A stretch of DNA of 64,000 nucleotides. Source: CAVWDU01 sp963753815 (GTDB taxonomy: Bacteria; Pseudomonadota; Gammaproteobacteria; Pseudomonadales; Halieaceae). The notes under the pieces were generated by a model. That model had not been told where the DNA came from and did no database searches. It was given only the letters and a program-made list of their open reading frames with translations. Shown here in pieces: positions 10,838 to 19,557 of this stretch; position 1 is the stretch's first letter, and every line of letters begins with the position of its first letter. The position numbers were made by a program, and so were the translations under genes. The stretch lies in contig CAVWDU010000007.1 in NCBI GenBank assembly GCA_963753815.1, forward strand, positions 434,001 to 498,000, written 5' to 3'.

Positions 10838-11188
10838 CTATTCGGGCAGGATCATCATGTAAACCTTGCGGACCTTCTCGATCACCTCGGCCGTGCCCTT
10901 CCAGCCGCGGGGGAACACCCAACTGTCACCGGCTTTCACTTCCGTGACCACACCGGTCTCGGACGTGAACTTCCAGTGACCCTCCAGCAGATGACAGAAC
11001 TCCGTGAGATCCAGGTCGAGCTGCAGCGTCCCCGGCTCGCACTCCCAGGTTCCGGTGATCATGTTACCGGCCTCATAGAAGCCCTTGTCGGTTTGCCTTG
11101 GCAAGGGACCTACGGGCTCGCCAAAAGACTCGCAAGGCTCAAGGCCGGTGAGCGAGGCGCACTGGTGTTGAACGCTGATTTCGGGCAT
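10838..11188 (-). CDS. Cupin domain protein (DUF861-like)
   Basis: A 117-residue single-domain cupin. The barrel is seen in FYEAGNMITGTWECEPGT, then FCHLLEGHWKFTSETG and AGDSWVFPRGWKGTAEVIEKVRKVY, a pattern shared with DUF861 / ethanolamine-utilisation EutQ-like cupins. In the first cupin motif the usual histidine pair is reduced (one His, in EFCHLLEGHW), so metal binding is uncertain. The ATG at 11188 has GGAG nine bases upstream; an ATG three codons earlier sits directly on the GGAG and is less likely. It lies between the PuuB-like oxidase and a FAD oxidoreductase, in a region of amine-type catabolic genes, where such cupins are often found. Confidence 0.75.
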   Translation of the reverse strand: MPEISVQHQCASLTGLEPCESFGEPVGPLPRQTDKGFYEAGNMITGTWECEPGTLQLDLDLTEFCHLLEGHWKFTSETGVVTEVKAGDSWVFPRGWKGTAEVIEKVRKVYMMILPE

Positions 11189-11362
11189 CGAGGACATCTC
11201 CGTGTGACTGTAACTGTACATTTTAACCCTGACGGCGCACTGTGTGCCGACTGGAACAGGGTGCCCGAAAGCGGTGATAGCCAGCTTCCTAGCCCATCGG
11301 CTCGGAGGCTGCCCAGATGACGCGAATCTAGACTCCAATGACAATTCCATTCAGGAAGCGCC

Positions 11363-12949
11363 ATGACCAATCATCCCTCCGCTGACGTCATTGTGATCGG
11401 TGCAGGCCACAATGGCCTGGTCTGTGCGGCCTACCTCGCCAGGGCCGGCCTTTCGGTGCAGGTGTTGGAAGCTCGCGATCGCATCGGCGGGGCTGCGCTC
11501 ACGGAGGAGTTCCATCCGGGATTCCGCAACTCGGTTTACTCGTACTCGGTCAGCCTGCTGCACCCCAAAGTCATCAGCGATCTCAGGTTGGAAGACAACG
11601 GCCTGGAGCTGCTGGAGCGGCCTGCGGGGTCGTTGAGCCTGCTCGACGGCGGGCATATGCAGCTGACCCGCGATGGCGAGCAGGCGCGCGCGGAAATCGC
11701 CCGCTTTTCGAAACGAGACGCCACACGTATCGATGCCTTCGAAGATGAGATTGCAGTCGTTGCGAAGGCGCTGCGTGGTCTCGCCGTCGAGGCGCCCCCT
11801 AACTTTGGCGGTGGCTGGCGCGACGCGCTCTCCCTGCTGAAAAGCGGCAACCAGCTGCGGAAACTCGACAGTAAGCACCAGGTCGTGCTGACTGAACTCA
11901 TGACCCGGTCGCTCGGCGATCACCTGGATGCCTGGTTCGAGGGTGAGCCACTCAAGGGCCTGCTGGGATTCGAAGGCGTCATCGGCAACTTCGCCGACCC
12001 CTACCAGGCGGGCACCGCCTACGTCCTGCTGCACCATGCGTTCGGCGAAGTCAAAGGCCGGGCCGGCGCCTGGGGCATCGCCCGGGGCGGCATGGGCGCA
12101 ATCTCCGACTCGATTGCCGCGGTGGCGCGCCAACACGGCGCCCACATCGAAACCGACGCACCCGTCGCCCGCATCATTTCCGATAACAACGTGGCACGGG
12201 GCGTGGTCACCGAGGATGGGCGTGAGTTCCACGCACCTGTGATCGCTGCCAACCTGCATCCGCAGCTGTTGCTGACAAAGCTGCTGGACCGGGAGGTACT
12301 GTCCGCAGACAGTCAGCGCCGCATCGATGCCTACCGGAGTCACTCGGCGACTTTTCGCATGAATGTGGCGCTCTCGGAGCTGCCGCGATTCTCCAGCCTG
12401 CCCGCCGGCGAGGACTTTCACTTCCAGGGGGCCATCGAACTCTGCCCGTCACTGGGCTACATGCAGCAGGCCTATCGCGACGCCGTGGATTACGGCTGGG
12501 CGCGCAACCCGATCATATCGATGCAGGTACCGAGCACCCAGGATGACAGCCTCGCCCCACCCGGGGGCCACGTGGCAAGCCTGTTTTGCCAGCATTTCCA
12601 GCGCGAACTGCCCGACGGTCGGTGCTGGGATGATGTAAAAGAAATCGTCGCCGACGAAATCATCGCCGCCATCGACGCCCACGCGCCAAATTTCCGGGCG
12701 TCAGTCGTGGGGCGACAAATCAAGTCGCCGCTGGATATCGAACGCGACCTGCGCATGGTGGGGGGCGATATATTCCACGGCGCGCTCCATCTCGACCAGT
12801 TCTATGCCATGCGCCCCATCCCGGGCCTAGCCGACCACCGTATGCCGACACGTGGCGTCTACCTCTGCGGCTCCGGCGCCCATCCGGGCGGCGGCGTCAG
12901 CGGCCTGCCGGGGCATAACGCAGCGCAGGTGATTCTCCGCGATCGATGA
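11363..12949 (+). CDS. PYROXD2/phytoene-desaturase-like FAD-dependent oxidoreductase (copy 3)
   Basis: An intact 528-residue flavoprotein. The FAD-binding start is VIVIGAGHNGLVCAAYLARAG; EEFHPGFRNSVYSYSVSLL follows, then AWGIARGGMGAISDSIA near residue 235 and the C-terminal signature YLCGSGAHPGGGVSGLPGHN. It is most like copy 4 at 14744-16345: both have EEFHPG(F/Y)RNSV(Y/F)SY and end with GSGAHPGGGV and GHNAA. Its stop overlaps the start of the symporter by 4 bp (ATGA), so the two are translationally coupled. This suggests that the symporter imports the substrate, or a precursor, of this enzyme. Confidence 0.88.
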   Translation: MTNHPSADVIVIGAGHNGLVCAAYLARAGLSVQVLEARDRIGGAALTEEFHPGFRNSVYSYSVSLLHPKVISDLRLEDNGLELLERPAGSLSLLDGGHMQLTRDGEQARAEIARFSKRDATRIDAFEDEIAVVAKALRGLAVEAPPNFGGGWRDALSLLKSGNQLRKLDSKHQVVLTELMTRSLGDHLDAWFEGEPLKGLLGFEGVIGNFADPYQAGTAYVLLHHAFGEVKGRAGAWGIARGGMGAISDSIAAVARQHGAHIETDAPVARIISDNNVARGVVTEDGREFHAPVIAANLHPQLLLTKLLDREVLSADSQRRIDAYRSHSATFRMNVALSELPRFSSLPAGEDFHFQGAIELCPSLGYMQQAYRDAVDYGWARNPIISMQVPSTQDDSLAPPGGHVASLFCQHFQRELPDGRCWDDVKEIVADEIIAAIDAHAPNFRASVVGRQIKSPLDIERDLRMVGGDIFHGALHLDQFYAMRPIPGLADHRMPTRGVYLCGSGAHPGGGVSGLPGHNAAQVILRDR

Positions 12950-14736
12950 CCATCTATACGGCAACCATCGCCGTCAGTGTTCTGCTCTTCATCGCCATCG
13001 GCAGCTACGCGGGGCGCAAGGTCAAGAATATCGATGACTACTTCGTCGCGGGGCGCCGGGCGCCAACATTGCTTATCGTGGGCACGCTGGTCGCCAGTGT
13101 CTTCAGTACCTCAATCTTCCTCGGCGAGGCCGGTTTTACCTACGACGGCCAGCTCGGCCCCTACCTGCTCCTGCCTGGTATCGCCGTCACCGGCTATGTT
13201 TACGGAGCCCTGTTCTTCGGCACCTTCCTGCGACGCAGCCGCGCAGCAACCGTGGCGGAATTTTTCGGCCAGCGCTTCGCCAGCCGCCGCGTACAGCAGG
13301 TGGCGGGGCTGACCATCATTTTCGGCCTTGGCGGCTACCTGCTGGTCGTTACCCAGGGGGCGGCCATCCTGATTTCGGATCTCACCGATATCAGCTACAC
13401 CACCGCCGTCATCGTCGCCTGGCTGAGCTACACCGGCTTTACCCTTTACGCCGGTTCCCGCGGTGTGATCATCACCGACACACTCATGTTCCTGCTTTTC
13501 ACCGCCGCCACGGTGGTGTTCGTCGGCTACCTGGTGGATGGCTTCGGCGGCTTCCAGGCGAGCATCGAGACACTCACCCGGCAGAATGTGAAGCCCGACC
13601 TGACAGCCTGGCACGGCACCATCGGTGAGGGTACCGACTGGCCTACGGCGTTGGACTTCCTGATCTGGCTGGTGATCATCGATCTCGCCTGGAGCCTCGT
13701 CTACGCCGTCAGTCCCTGGCAGTCCAGCCGCCACCTGATGGCGAAGAACGAGCACGTGGTCCTGCGCGCCGCCATCTACGCCTGTTTCGCCGTCATCTTC
13801 CTGCAGATTCTTATTTACGGTGCAGGCGGCTTCATTAATATCGCCCGCAGCGACATCGAGCCCTCTGAGACCGTGATGCTCTGGGCCGCCAGGAATCTCG
13901 TGCCGCCCTTTCTGGGTGCACTGCTGCTGGCAGGGATTGTCGCGGCGGCGCTGTCGTCGGCCTCCACCTTCCTGTCACTGGTCGGTTTCAGTGTCAGCAA
14001 CGATCTCGCGCATCACGAAAAACCCGTCAGTCTGATGACCACACGCTTGTTGATGGGGATTGTGAGCATCACGGTACTGGTGCTCAGCCTGTATCTTCCG
14101 CCCAATGTATTCTGGATCATGCTGTTTATCGGCACGGTGTTCGCATCCAGTTGGGGAGCAGTTGGCTTCATGAGCATCTGGAGTCGGACCATAACCGCCG
14201 CCGGCGCCTTCTGGGGCATGCTTGTCGGCCTGCTCGCCAACGTGGTTCCCGCTGGTCTGGACACCCTGGGCGTTATCGACCTGCCGAGTTACCTCGAACC
14301 GGCCCTGCTTGGGACCGTCGCCAGCGTACTCACGATCTGGCTGGTGTCGCGGCGTCAGGCGCCGTCGGCGGCGGAGCAATCCTACCTGGCACGGCTGCAT
14401 GAGACACCAGCGGTAGACCGCAACCCGGCCCTGACCCGCACCACACTCATCGCCCCGGCGCTGCTCGTGCTGTACGGCATGACCATGCCGTTCCTGTTGC
14501 TGCACTTCTACGTCGCGCCCTACCAGCGCGGTGCGGGTTCGATCCTCGCCGATGGGAGCCTGAACTGGCAGGAAGCGGAACCGTGGATCGCCTTCGGCCC
14601 CGCGGCCCTGTTCATACCGCTTGGATTCATCGCGGCAATCACGATCTGGCGACGCTATCGGCCCGATGACGCGTCGCCCGCTCCTGCCAATGCAGACCCG
14701 GCCGGGACACACCACCCTCTCCCGCCCACGCAATAA
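12946..14736 (+). CDS. Sodium:solute symporter family transporter
   Basis: A 596-residue inner-membrane protein with about 13-14 hydrophobic helices of the SSS (LeuT-fold) family. The opening IGSYAGRKVKNIDDYFVAGRR is the family hallmark; TLVASVFSTSIFLGEAGF and LLAGIVAAALSSASTFLSLV mark the sodium-binding helices. The tail after about residue 575 is Pro/Ala-rich and cytosolic. SSS members take up amino acids, betaines, choline-like compounds, sugars or carboxylates, so the class does not define the substrate. The coupling with the upstream FAD oxidoreductase (ATGA overlap) links it to the amine-type catabolic region. It ends 7 bp from the convergent copy-4 oxidoreductase. Confidence 0.88.
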   Translation: MTIYTATIAVSVLLFIAIGSYAGRKVKNIDDYFVAGRRAPTLLIVGTLVASVFSTSIFLGEAGFTYDGQLGPYLLLPGIAVTGYVYGALFFGTFLRRSRAATVAEFFGQRFASRRVQQVAGLTIIFGLGGYLLVVTQGAAILISDLTDISYTTAVIVAWLSYTGFTLYAGSRGVIITDTLMFLLFTAATVVFVGYLVDGFGGFQASIETLTRQNVKPDLTAWHGTIGEGTDWPTALDFLIWLVIIDLAWSLVYAVSPWQSSRHLMAKNEHVVLRAAIYACFAVIFLQILIYGAGGFINIARSDIEPSETVMLWAARNLVPPFLGALLLAGIVAAALSSASTFLSLVGFSVSNDLAHHEKPVSLMTTRLLMGIVSITVLVLSLYLPPNVFWIMLFIGTVFASSWGAVGFMSIWSRTITAAGAFWGMLVGLLANVVPAGLDTLGVIDLPSYLEPALLGTVASVLTIWLVSRRQAPSAAEQSYLARLHETPAVDRNPALTRTTLIAPALLVLYGMTMPFLLLHFYVAPYQRGAGSILADGSLNWQEAEPWIAFGPAALFIPLGFIAAITIWRRYRPDDASPAPANADPAGTHHPLPPTQ

Positions 14737-14743
14737 ATTTCCG

Positions 14744-16345
14744 TCAGTTGTGGCAGCGGTCCCGGAGAATCCGGCGGGCGGCGTTGTGTCCGGGCGCTCC
14801 GGTCACACCACCGCCGGGGTGGGCGCCGGAACCGCAGAGGTACAGCCCCTTTAGGGGTGTCGCGTACTGCGCCGCCTGGGGGTGGGGACGCATGCTGAAC
14901 AGCTGGTCGGGTTCGAGCCGGCCATGACAGATATCGCCCCGGGTCATACCCAGGGTGCGTTCGATGTCCAGGGGTGTCATACACTGGTGACCCACCAGTA
15001 TATCGCGCAGGTTGGGAATGAAGCGCTCCAGGTGGCCGAGTATGCCTTCGATGACCCGCGGCTTTTCATCGTCCCAGCGGCGGCCGCCCGCCAGGTCGTA
15101 CGGCATGTATTTGCACAACAGGCTCATCACGTGATGCCCGGAGCCGTCGGTCAGGTCTTCGTCCAGCGTGCTGGGAATAATCGCCTCGATAATCGGCGGC
15201 GCCGCCGGGATGCCGGCGCGGGCGCTTCGGTAAGCCTCATCAAGGTGCTGTGCGCTCTCGATCAGGGTGATGCTCGCCCGGTGCTGCGGCGCCGCCCCTG
15301 GACCCGATGTCGGCAACGCAGCGAACTCAGGCAGGCCGGAGAGCGCCAGGTTCATTCGCAGGGACGCAGACTCCTGCCGGAATGCCCGGATATCGCGGAT
15401 AAAGCTCTCGGGAAGCCGCTCCTCACCCAACAGCTTCAGAAAGGTCCGCTTTGGGTCCGTGTTGGCGGCCACCACCGGCGCGCCCAGCCGCTCGCCGCGC
15501 TCGAGCAGGACGCCGCTGACCTCCCCCTTTTCCACTTCTATCCTGGCAACCGGTGCCTCGGTACGAATCTCTACCCCGCGTTCCCGCGCCGAGTCTGCCA
15601 TGGCGCCCGTGATCGCTCCCATACCCCCCTTGACGATGCCCCACGCTCCGCGTCGCCCGTCGAGCTCACCCACGGCGTGATGCAGCATCGCCAGGCTTGC
15701 ACCCGGTTGGCTGAGGGGCGCGAAATTCGCGGGCATGATGTGCGCCGCAATCATGGCCTTGACCTTCGGGCTCTCGAACCAGCGATCAATGATGGTCTCG
15801 GGAGCGCCGATAAAAAACTGCATCAGCCGAAAGCGCCCCTCCTCATCAAGGCGCAACACATCTCTGCCCAGCCGCAGGCTGGCGAGCAGGTCATCAACGC
15901 CACCCAGGCTCAACCGCGGCGGTTCCCGCAGCCATTGCCTGGCCAGCAGGTCGCCCACCTGCTCGATGGTGCCCTCAAACGCCAGATAGGCGTCGTAATC
16001 CACCGCCGAGAATTTGGCGAACTGGGCGCGGTCGTGGGTCTCGTCGCCATTGAGCAGGAGGTAGTCACCGCGCGAATCCAGATAGAGAGAGTTCTCCAGC
16101 AGGATGGGCTGGTAGCCGAAACGCTCCAGCTCCAGGTCGCGGACGACCTCCGGGCGCAGCAGACTCACCACGTAGGAAAAAACGGAGTTTCGGTACCCCG
16201 GATGAAACTCCTCCGTCACGGCCGCGCCCCCCACCACGGACCGGCGCTCCAGCACGCAGACCCGCATGCCGCCGCGGGCGAGGTAATTTGCCGTGGTCAG
16301 GCCGTTGTGTCCGGCGCCGATAACAATGGCATCGTAGTGTCGCAT
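14744..16345 (-). CDS. PYROXD2/phytoene-desaturase-like FAD-dependent oxidoreductase (copy 4)
   Basis: An intact 533-residue flavoprotein starting MRHYDAIVIGAGHNGLTTANYLARG. Family marks are VVGGAAVTEEFHPGYRNS, WGIVKGGMGAITGAMADS near residue 235, and LYLCGSGAHPGGGVTGAPGHN at the end. It is convergent with the symporter and so read from its own promoter. Four members of this superfamily in 15 kb, with no phytoene synthase or other carotenoid genes, argue for a catabolic role rather than pigment synthesis. Confidence 0.88.
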   Translation of the reverse strand: MRHYDAIVIGAGHNGLTTANYLARGGMRVCVLERRSVVGGAAVTEEFHPGYRNSVFSYVVSLLRPEVVRDLELERFGYQPILLENSLYLDSRGDYLLLNGDETHDRAQFAKFSAVDYDAYLAFEGTIEQVGDLLARQWLREPPRLSLGGVDDLLASLRLGRDVLRLDEEGRFRLMQFFIGAPETIIDRWFESPKVKAMIAAHIMPANFAPLSQPGASLAMLHHAVGELDGRRGAWGIVKGGMGAITGAMADSARERGVEIRTEAPVARIEVEKGEVSGVLLERGERLGAPVVAANTDPKRTFLKLLGEERLPESFIRDIRAFRQESASLRMNLALSGLPEFAALPTSGPGAAPQHRASITLIESAQHLDEAYRSARAGIPAAPPIIEAIIPSTLDEDLTDGSGHHVMSLLCKYMPYDLAGGRRWDDEKPRVIEGILGHLERFIPNLRDILVGHQCMTPLDIERTLGMTRGDICHGRLEPDQLFSMRPHPQAAQYATPLKGLYLCGSGAHPGGGVTGAPGHNAARRILRDRCHN

Positions 16346-16626
16346 ATCGCGGACCCGGTCGTTTGGTCTCAGGCCAAGCCTATCCCATTCACCCGTGAGG
16401 TGACATCACCGGCTATACGACAGAAATCCGGACCAGCTTTTCAGGGAAGCTTCGGCATGGAATCGATGCGGCAAGCACGGCTGACAGCGGCGGACCCAGG
16501 AGGACCACCAGGCCATCCTGGTCAGTATGGTTGCGAGTGCTTACGGCGGGTGAAATCACACCGCCGGCCACCCTTCAGATAACCCTGTTGACCCCTTTCT
16601 CAGGGGTGTGGAGGCATCCTCTGCCT

Positions 16627-17190
16627 TTAATCGAGCTTCACCTCACGGAAGCGGAAAAACAATTCGTCGTAATAGACGATGGCGCCGAATTCATCCGTCT
16701 CCAGTTTCAACCGGGTAGAGTAAGCGCCGCCCGCGTTCGCATACTTGCCCGTGCCCGGCAACACGACACCTTCCGTACCGCCGATCAGCACCTGTGTGCC
16801 TACCTTCGGCGGCAGCAGCGCCTGGTCGATAAAAGCTGCTGTCGGTTGCGAGCCGTCCTGGCTGACCGTATAGAACTGTCCGCCGTCAAGCTCGTAGATA
16901 ATGAATTCCTTGAACTGCAGACTGAGGCTGCCGAAGTTGAAGTCCCTGCCCCACGTGTGCAGCAAACCCAGCGACCGGGTCTTCTGGGGGTCCACCATCT
17001 CAAGCGTCACCAGCGGCACGCAGACGTTCTCACACCAGTCTTCCAACGCCTGCGGTATCTCACCCGTATAGCTGTTTGCCGCCGGCGCCCCCTCGACGAT
17101 AGCCATCGACCCGTTCGGACCCGCGACAGCCACTGCTGCACCGAACACAACCGTCGAGGCAGCCATACTCAAACCCTTCAATACCTTCAT
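16627..17190 (-). CDS. Secreted hypothetical protein
   Basis: A protein of 187 residues from MKVLKGLSMAAS, with a Sec signal peptide (hydrophobic TVVFGAAVAVA, cleavage probably after AVAGP or nearby). The mature part has a cysteine pair (DWCENVCVPLV), then a beta-rich region (FKEFIIYELDGGQFYTVSQ and GTQVLIGGTEGVVLPGTGKY), which suggests a periplasmic or outer-membrane-attached beta-barrel-like fold, perhaps allene-oxide-cyclase-like in pattern, but this is not certain. The start at 17190 has AGGGA seven bases upstream and beats the ATG seven codons earlier. No family is assigned. Confidence 0.65.
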   Translation of the reverse strand: MKVLKGLSMAASTVVFGAAVAVAGPNGSMAIVEGAPAANSYTGEIPQALEDWCENVCVPLVTLEMVDPQKTRSLGLLHTWGRDFNFGSLSLQFKEFIIYELDGGQFYTVSQDGSQPTAAFIDQALLPPKVGTQVLIGGTEGVVLPGTGKYANAGGAYSTRLKLETDEFGAIVYYDELFFRFREVKLD

Positions 17191-17595
17191 TTCAAATCCC
17201 TGTAGTTGCAAGCCGGGCTTTTACCGGCAGACGGCGAGCACATGCTCGTAAATTGTAGTTAAGACCAGTATTGTAATCCTCGCCAGCTCGGGAGAAAAAC
17301 TTCTCGTACGCCCTACCCGAGGCGCTGCCAGGCACATTCCTCCGCGCAATGGTGACAAACACATAACAGCCAGCAAGCTTCGTGTGTGCAACCTGCTCCC
17401 TTGCACGCGTGTGATGAATACGATCATCGATTCACTGTGCTTCACGCCAGCTGTATTGCCTTATCGATGCGTCTGACTGGGGACGCAGCGATCGTGAGGG
17501 CATTTCAAGTTCGATCGCACCCGCCCCATACCAGAAACACCAGCGCCGTGCCCGAATTCGGTACACTGATCCGGACAATCACCGGGGGCCAAAGC
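17191..17595. other. Non-coding interval
   Basis: There are 405 bases between the secreted protein and the BKACE gene. The reading frame of the BKACE gene is open through part of this interval (from 17386), but those residues have no homology-like pattern and no ribosome site, so they are left out. AT-rich stretches at about 17220-17300 could hold the promoter of the secreted protein. No repeat was seen. Confidence 0.4.
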
Positions 17596-18507
17596 GTGAA
17601 CGACACCGAGAATCCATTGATCATCGAGGCGTCCCTGAATGGGGCGACCAGCAAGGCGCAGAATCCGAACGTGCCCTACAGTGACGAGGAAATCGTTGCG
17701 GACGCCATCGCCTGTATGGAGGCCGGCGCCGCGCTGATTCACAATCACACCGACGAGTCGATTTTCGAGGGCGACGGTGAGCTCAATGCGGAGAAGTACG
17801 CGCGCCCCTGGCGAATCCTGCTCAAGCAGCGGCCGGACGCAATACTCACGCCGACCATGTCGGCAGGGCAGAGGCCGGGCACCGTCGAAGCCCGCTATCG
17901 TCATATCGAACGCATGGCAGCGGAGGGCTTGCTGGCGCAGGGTTTGTGCGACCCAGGCACTTTCAACCTCTCACTACTCGACGAAGACGGCCTCTTCGCG
18001 CCGACCGACCTGCTCTATCGCAATGACATGCACGATTCCCGTTACTACGTGGAAACCTGCCGGCGTCTGAGGATCGGGATGAGCATTTCCATTTTCGAGC
18101 CGGGGTTTCTCAAGTTCATCCTGGCTTATCACAGGGCAGGCAAGCTCCCCCCGGGTGGTATTCTCAAGTTTTATTTCGCCTCGAACGACCTGCCCTTCGG
18201 CCTGCCCCCGACGCCTGCGAGCCTGACGGCGTACCTGGACATGCTGGGCAGCTGTGAACTGCCCTGGCTGGTTTCTGCTTTCGGAGATGATTGCGTCGCG
18301 TGCGGCCTGGCGGAGCACGCGATAAAACGCGGCGGTCACGTCCAGGTTGGCCTCGAGCCCTACGGCGGCGATCGCCAGCCCACGAACCCCGAGCTGGTCA
18401 GGGAAGTAGTCGCTCTGGCCGAGGCAATAGGCCGACCGGTGGCCACGCCCGCTGAAGCGGCGAGGCTGCTTCAGCTGCCCACTTACCCGGCCCCGTTTGC
18501 GGCCTGA
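17596..18507 (+). CDS. BKACE family beta-keto acid cleavage enzyme (DUF849)
   Basis: A 303-residue TIM-barrel protein of the 3-keto-5-aminohexanoate cleavage enzyme family, which condenses a beta-keto acid with acetyl-CoA to give acetoacetate and a CoA ester, using a divalent metal. The metal motif AALIHNHTDES, the segment TPTMSAGQRPGTVEARYRH and the C-terminal GGHVQVGLEPYGG are clear. The GTG start at 17596 (VNDTENPLIIEASLNG) has GGGGG seven bases upstream and gives the normal family length. Family substrates include dehydrocarnitine, 3-oxoadipate and 3-keto-5-aminohexanoate; the pocket residues cannot be read with certainty here. It stands alone, not in an obvious operon. Confidence 0.85.
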   Translation: MNDTENPLIIEASLNGATSKAQNPNVPYSDEEIVADAIACMEAGAALIHNHTDESIFEGDGELNAEKYARPWRILLKQRPDAILTPTMSAGQRPGTVEARYRHIERMAAEGLLAQGLCDPGTFNLSLLDEDGLFAPTDLLYRNDMHDSRYYVETCRRLRIGMSISIFEPGFLKFILAYHRAGKLPPGGILKFYFASNDLPFGLPPTPASLTAYLDMLGSCELPWLVSAFGDDCVACGLAEHAIKRGGHVQVGLEPYGGDRQPTNPELVREVVALAEAIGRPVATPAEAARLLQLPTYPAPFAA

Positions 18508-18528
18508 TAGCCACTGTATCCAGCGCGT

Positions 18529-19443
18529 CTAGCCGTGTGCGAACGCCAACAGGCTCCTCTCCCGGCTGACGAGCCCGCGCAGCCCGAGGTCGTAGATCGG
18601 AGTCCCGCGGGCGACCATGACAGGCTCGATCTCCCGGAACAGCCGCTGATAGCGGTAGAACGGCACCCGCGGAAACAGGTGATGGACCGCGTGGTAATTC
18701 TGGAACAACCACAGCCAGGTCACCAGCCCGTTGCACCAGGGCGGTGCCTCGATAGCGGCTGTATCCACATAGGGCCCCACGTCCCGGTGCGGCTGGTGAA
18801 CGATATAGGCGAACAGGTACATGGTGATCAACATACCGCCCAATCCGCCGACCACGAACACAGCGAGTCCTTCGGCCCAGAATCCCATTGCCATGAAGGC
18901 AAGCCGCGGGGCAATAATGGCCACCAGTTCCAGGCAGAAGCGCAGGTTCTGGCTGCGCGGCGCCTTGTGCCAGCGCTGGGTGAAGTAATACCGGTATTGA
19001 GACACCAGGATCTTGATCACGGCGGGAAACATACGCCAGCTCGCTCTGCTGATCGAGGCAACCGCATAGTCCGGGTCAGCGTCCGGATGATTGGTATTGC
19101 GGTGATGTGAGAGGTGCTCGTGCCGGTGCGCCGTGAGCGGAATCATCATGATCCATGCAGCAATGTAGCCCATGGCGTCATTCAGCCAGCGCAGGTCCGG
19201 GCGGCAACCGGATACGGACCCATGGGCGGCCTCGTGCAGCACGGTGTAGGCCACATAAACTACCGGAGCGGTCAGCAGGGCCGCCGCCACCAGCGATATC
19301 GACCCCATAGCGGCGGCAGCCAGGATACCGAGGTAGGCTGCAGCAACACCCAACGCCAACGCGACCGTGAACCAGGCAAACTCACCCTGGTAGGCCTGCG
19401 CCGCCTTGCGGGCGCGCGCGTCCAGTTCCTGTGTGCTCGTCAT
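18529..19443 (-). CDS. Membrane fatty acid desaturase / beta-carotene hydroxylase family protein
   Basis: A 304-residue integral membrane di-iron enzyme. Three histidine boxes are seen: VLHEAAHGS (HxxxH), HEHLSHHRNTNH (HxxHH) and NYHAVHHLFP (HxxHH), with hydrophobic helices at about residues 25-75, 90-110 and 180-225. The family introduces double bonds or hydroxyl groups in acyl chains or carotenoids. The ATG at 19443 follows GGGAG on the minus strand; the frame is open far upstream only because it runs antisense to the AraC gene. It is divergent from that AraC regulator over 114 bp, so the regulator is a likely controller. Confidence 0.85.
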   Translation of the reverse strand: MTSTQELDARARKAAQAYQGEFAWFTVALALGVAAAYLGILAAAAMGSISLVAAALLTAPVVYVAYTVLHEAAHGSVSGCRPDLRWLNDAMGYIAAWIMMIPLTAHRHEHLSHHRNTNHPDADPDYAVASISRASWRMFPAVIKILVSQYRYYFTQRWHKAPRSQNLRFCLELVAIIAPRLAFMAMGFWAEGLAVFVVGGLGGMLITMYLFAYIVHQPHRDVGPYVDTAAIEAPPWCNGLVTWLWLFQNYHAVHHLFPRVPFYRYQRLFREIEPVMVARGTPIYDLGLRGLVSRERSLLAFAHG

Positions 19444-19491
19444 GGCTTTCTCCCTGTCAACCTCTGTAGAAGCGCCATCATGCAGTGGGCC

Positions 19492-19518
19492 GCCGCACTC
19501 CAACAGTGCAAAAGCGGC
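19492..19518. promoter_or_regulatory. Inverted repeat in the desaturase/araC divergent promoter
   Basis: The sequence contains GCCGCACT, a 5-base spacer, AGTGC, then AAAA and GCGGC. The inner arms GCACT/AGTGC are perfect, and the outer GCCGC/GCGGC are offset by four A residues. It lies in the 114-bp gap between the two divergent genes, where an operator for the AraC regulator would be expected. The assignment is an inference from position and symmetry only. Confidence 0.3.
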
Positions 19519-19557
19519 CAACGGGGTGTCATAATTCGCCAAAAAAGGTGTATATGA

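Noticed and set aside
11351..12421. A 356-codon minus-strand open frame
   Set aside because: Antisense to FAD oxidoreductase copy 3; no motif.
1185..16345. A carotenoid biosynthesis cluster (several phytoene-desaturase-like genes)
   Set aside because: No phytoene synthase, lycopene cyclase or GGPP synthase is present, and the proteins carry the PYROXD2-type GSGAHPGGGV ending; the neighbours are amine-type genes.
14882..16582. A 566-codon plus-strand open frame
   Set aside because: Antisense to the FAD oxidoreductase copy 4, whose motifs at both ends are clear.
16591..16607. Hairpin ACCCCT-TTCTC-AGGGGT as a terminator for the secreted protein gene
   Set aside because: The 6-bp stem has no T run on either strand.
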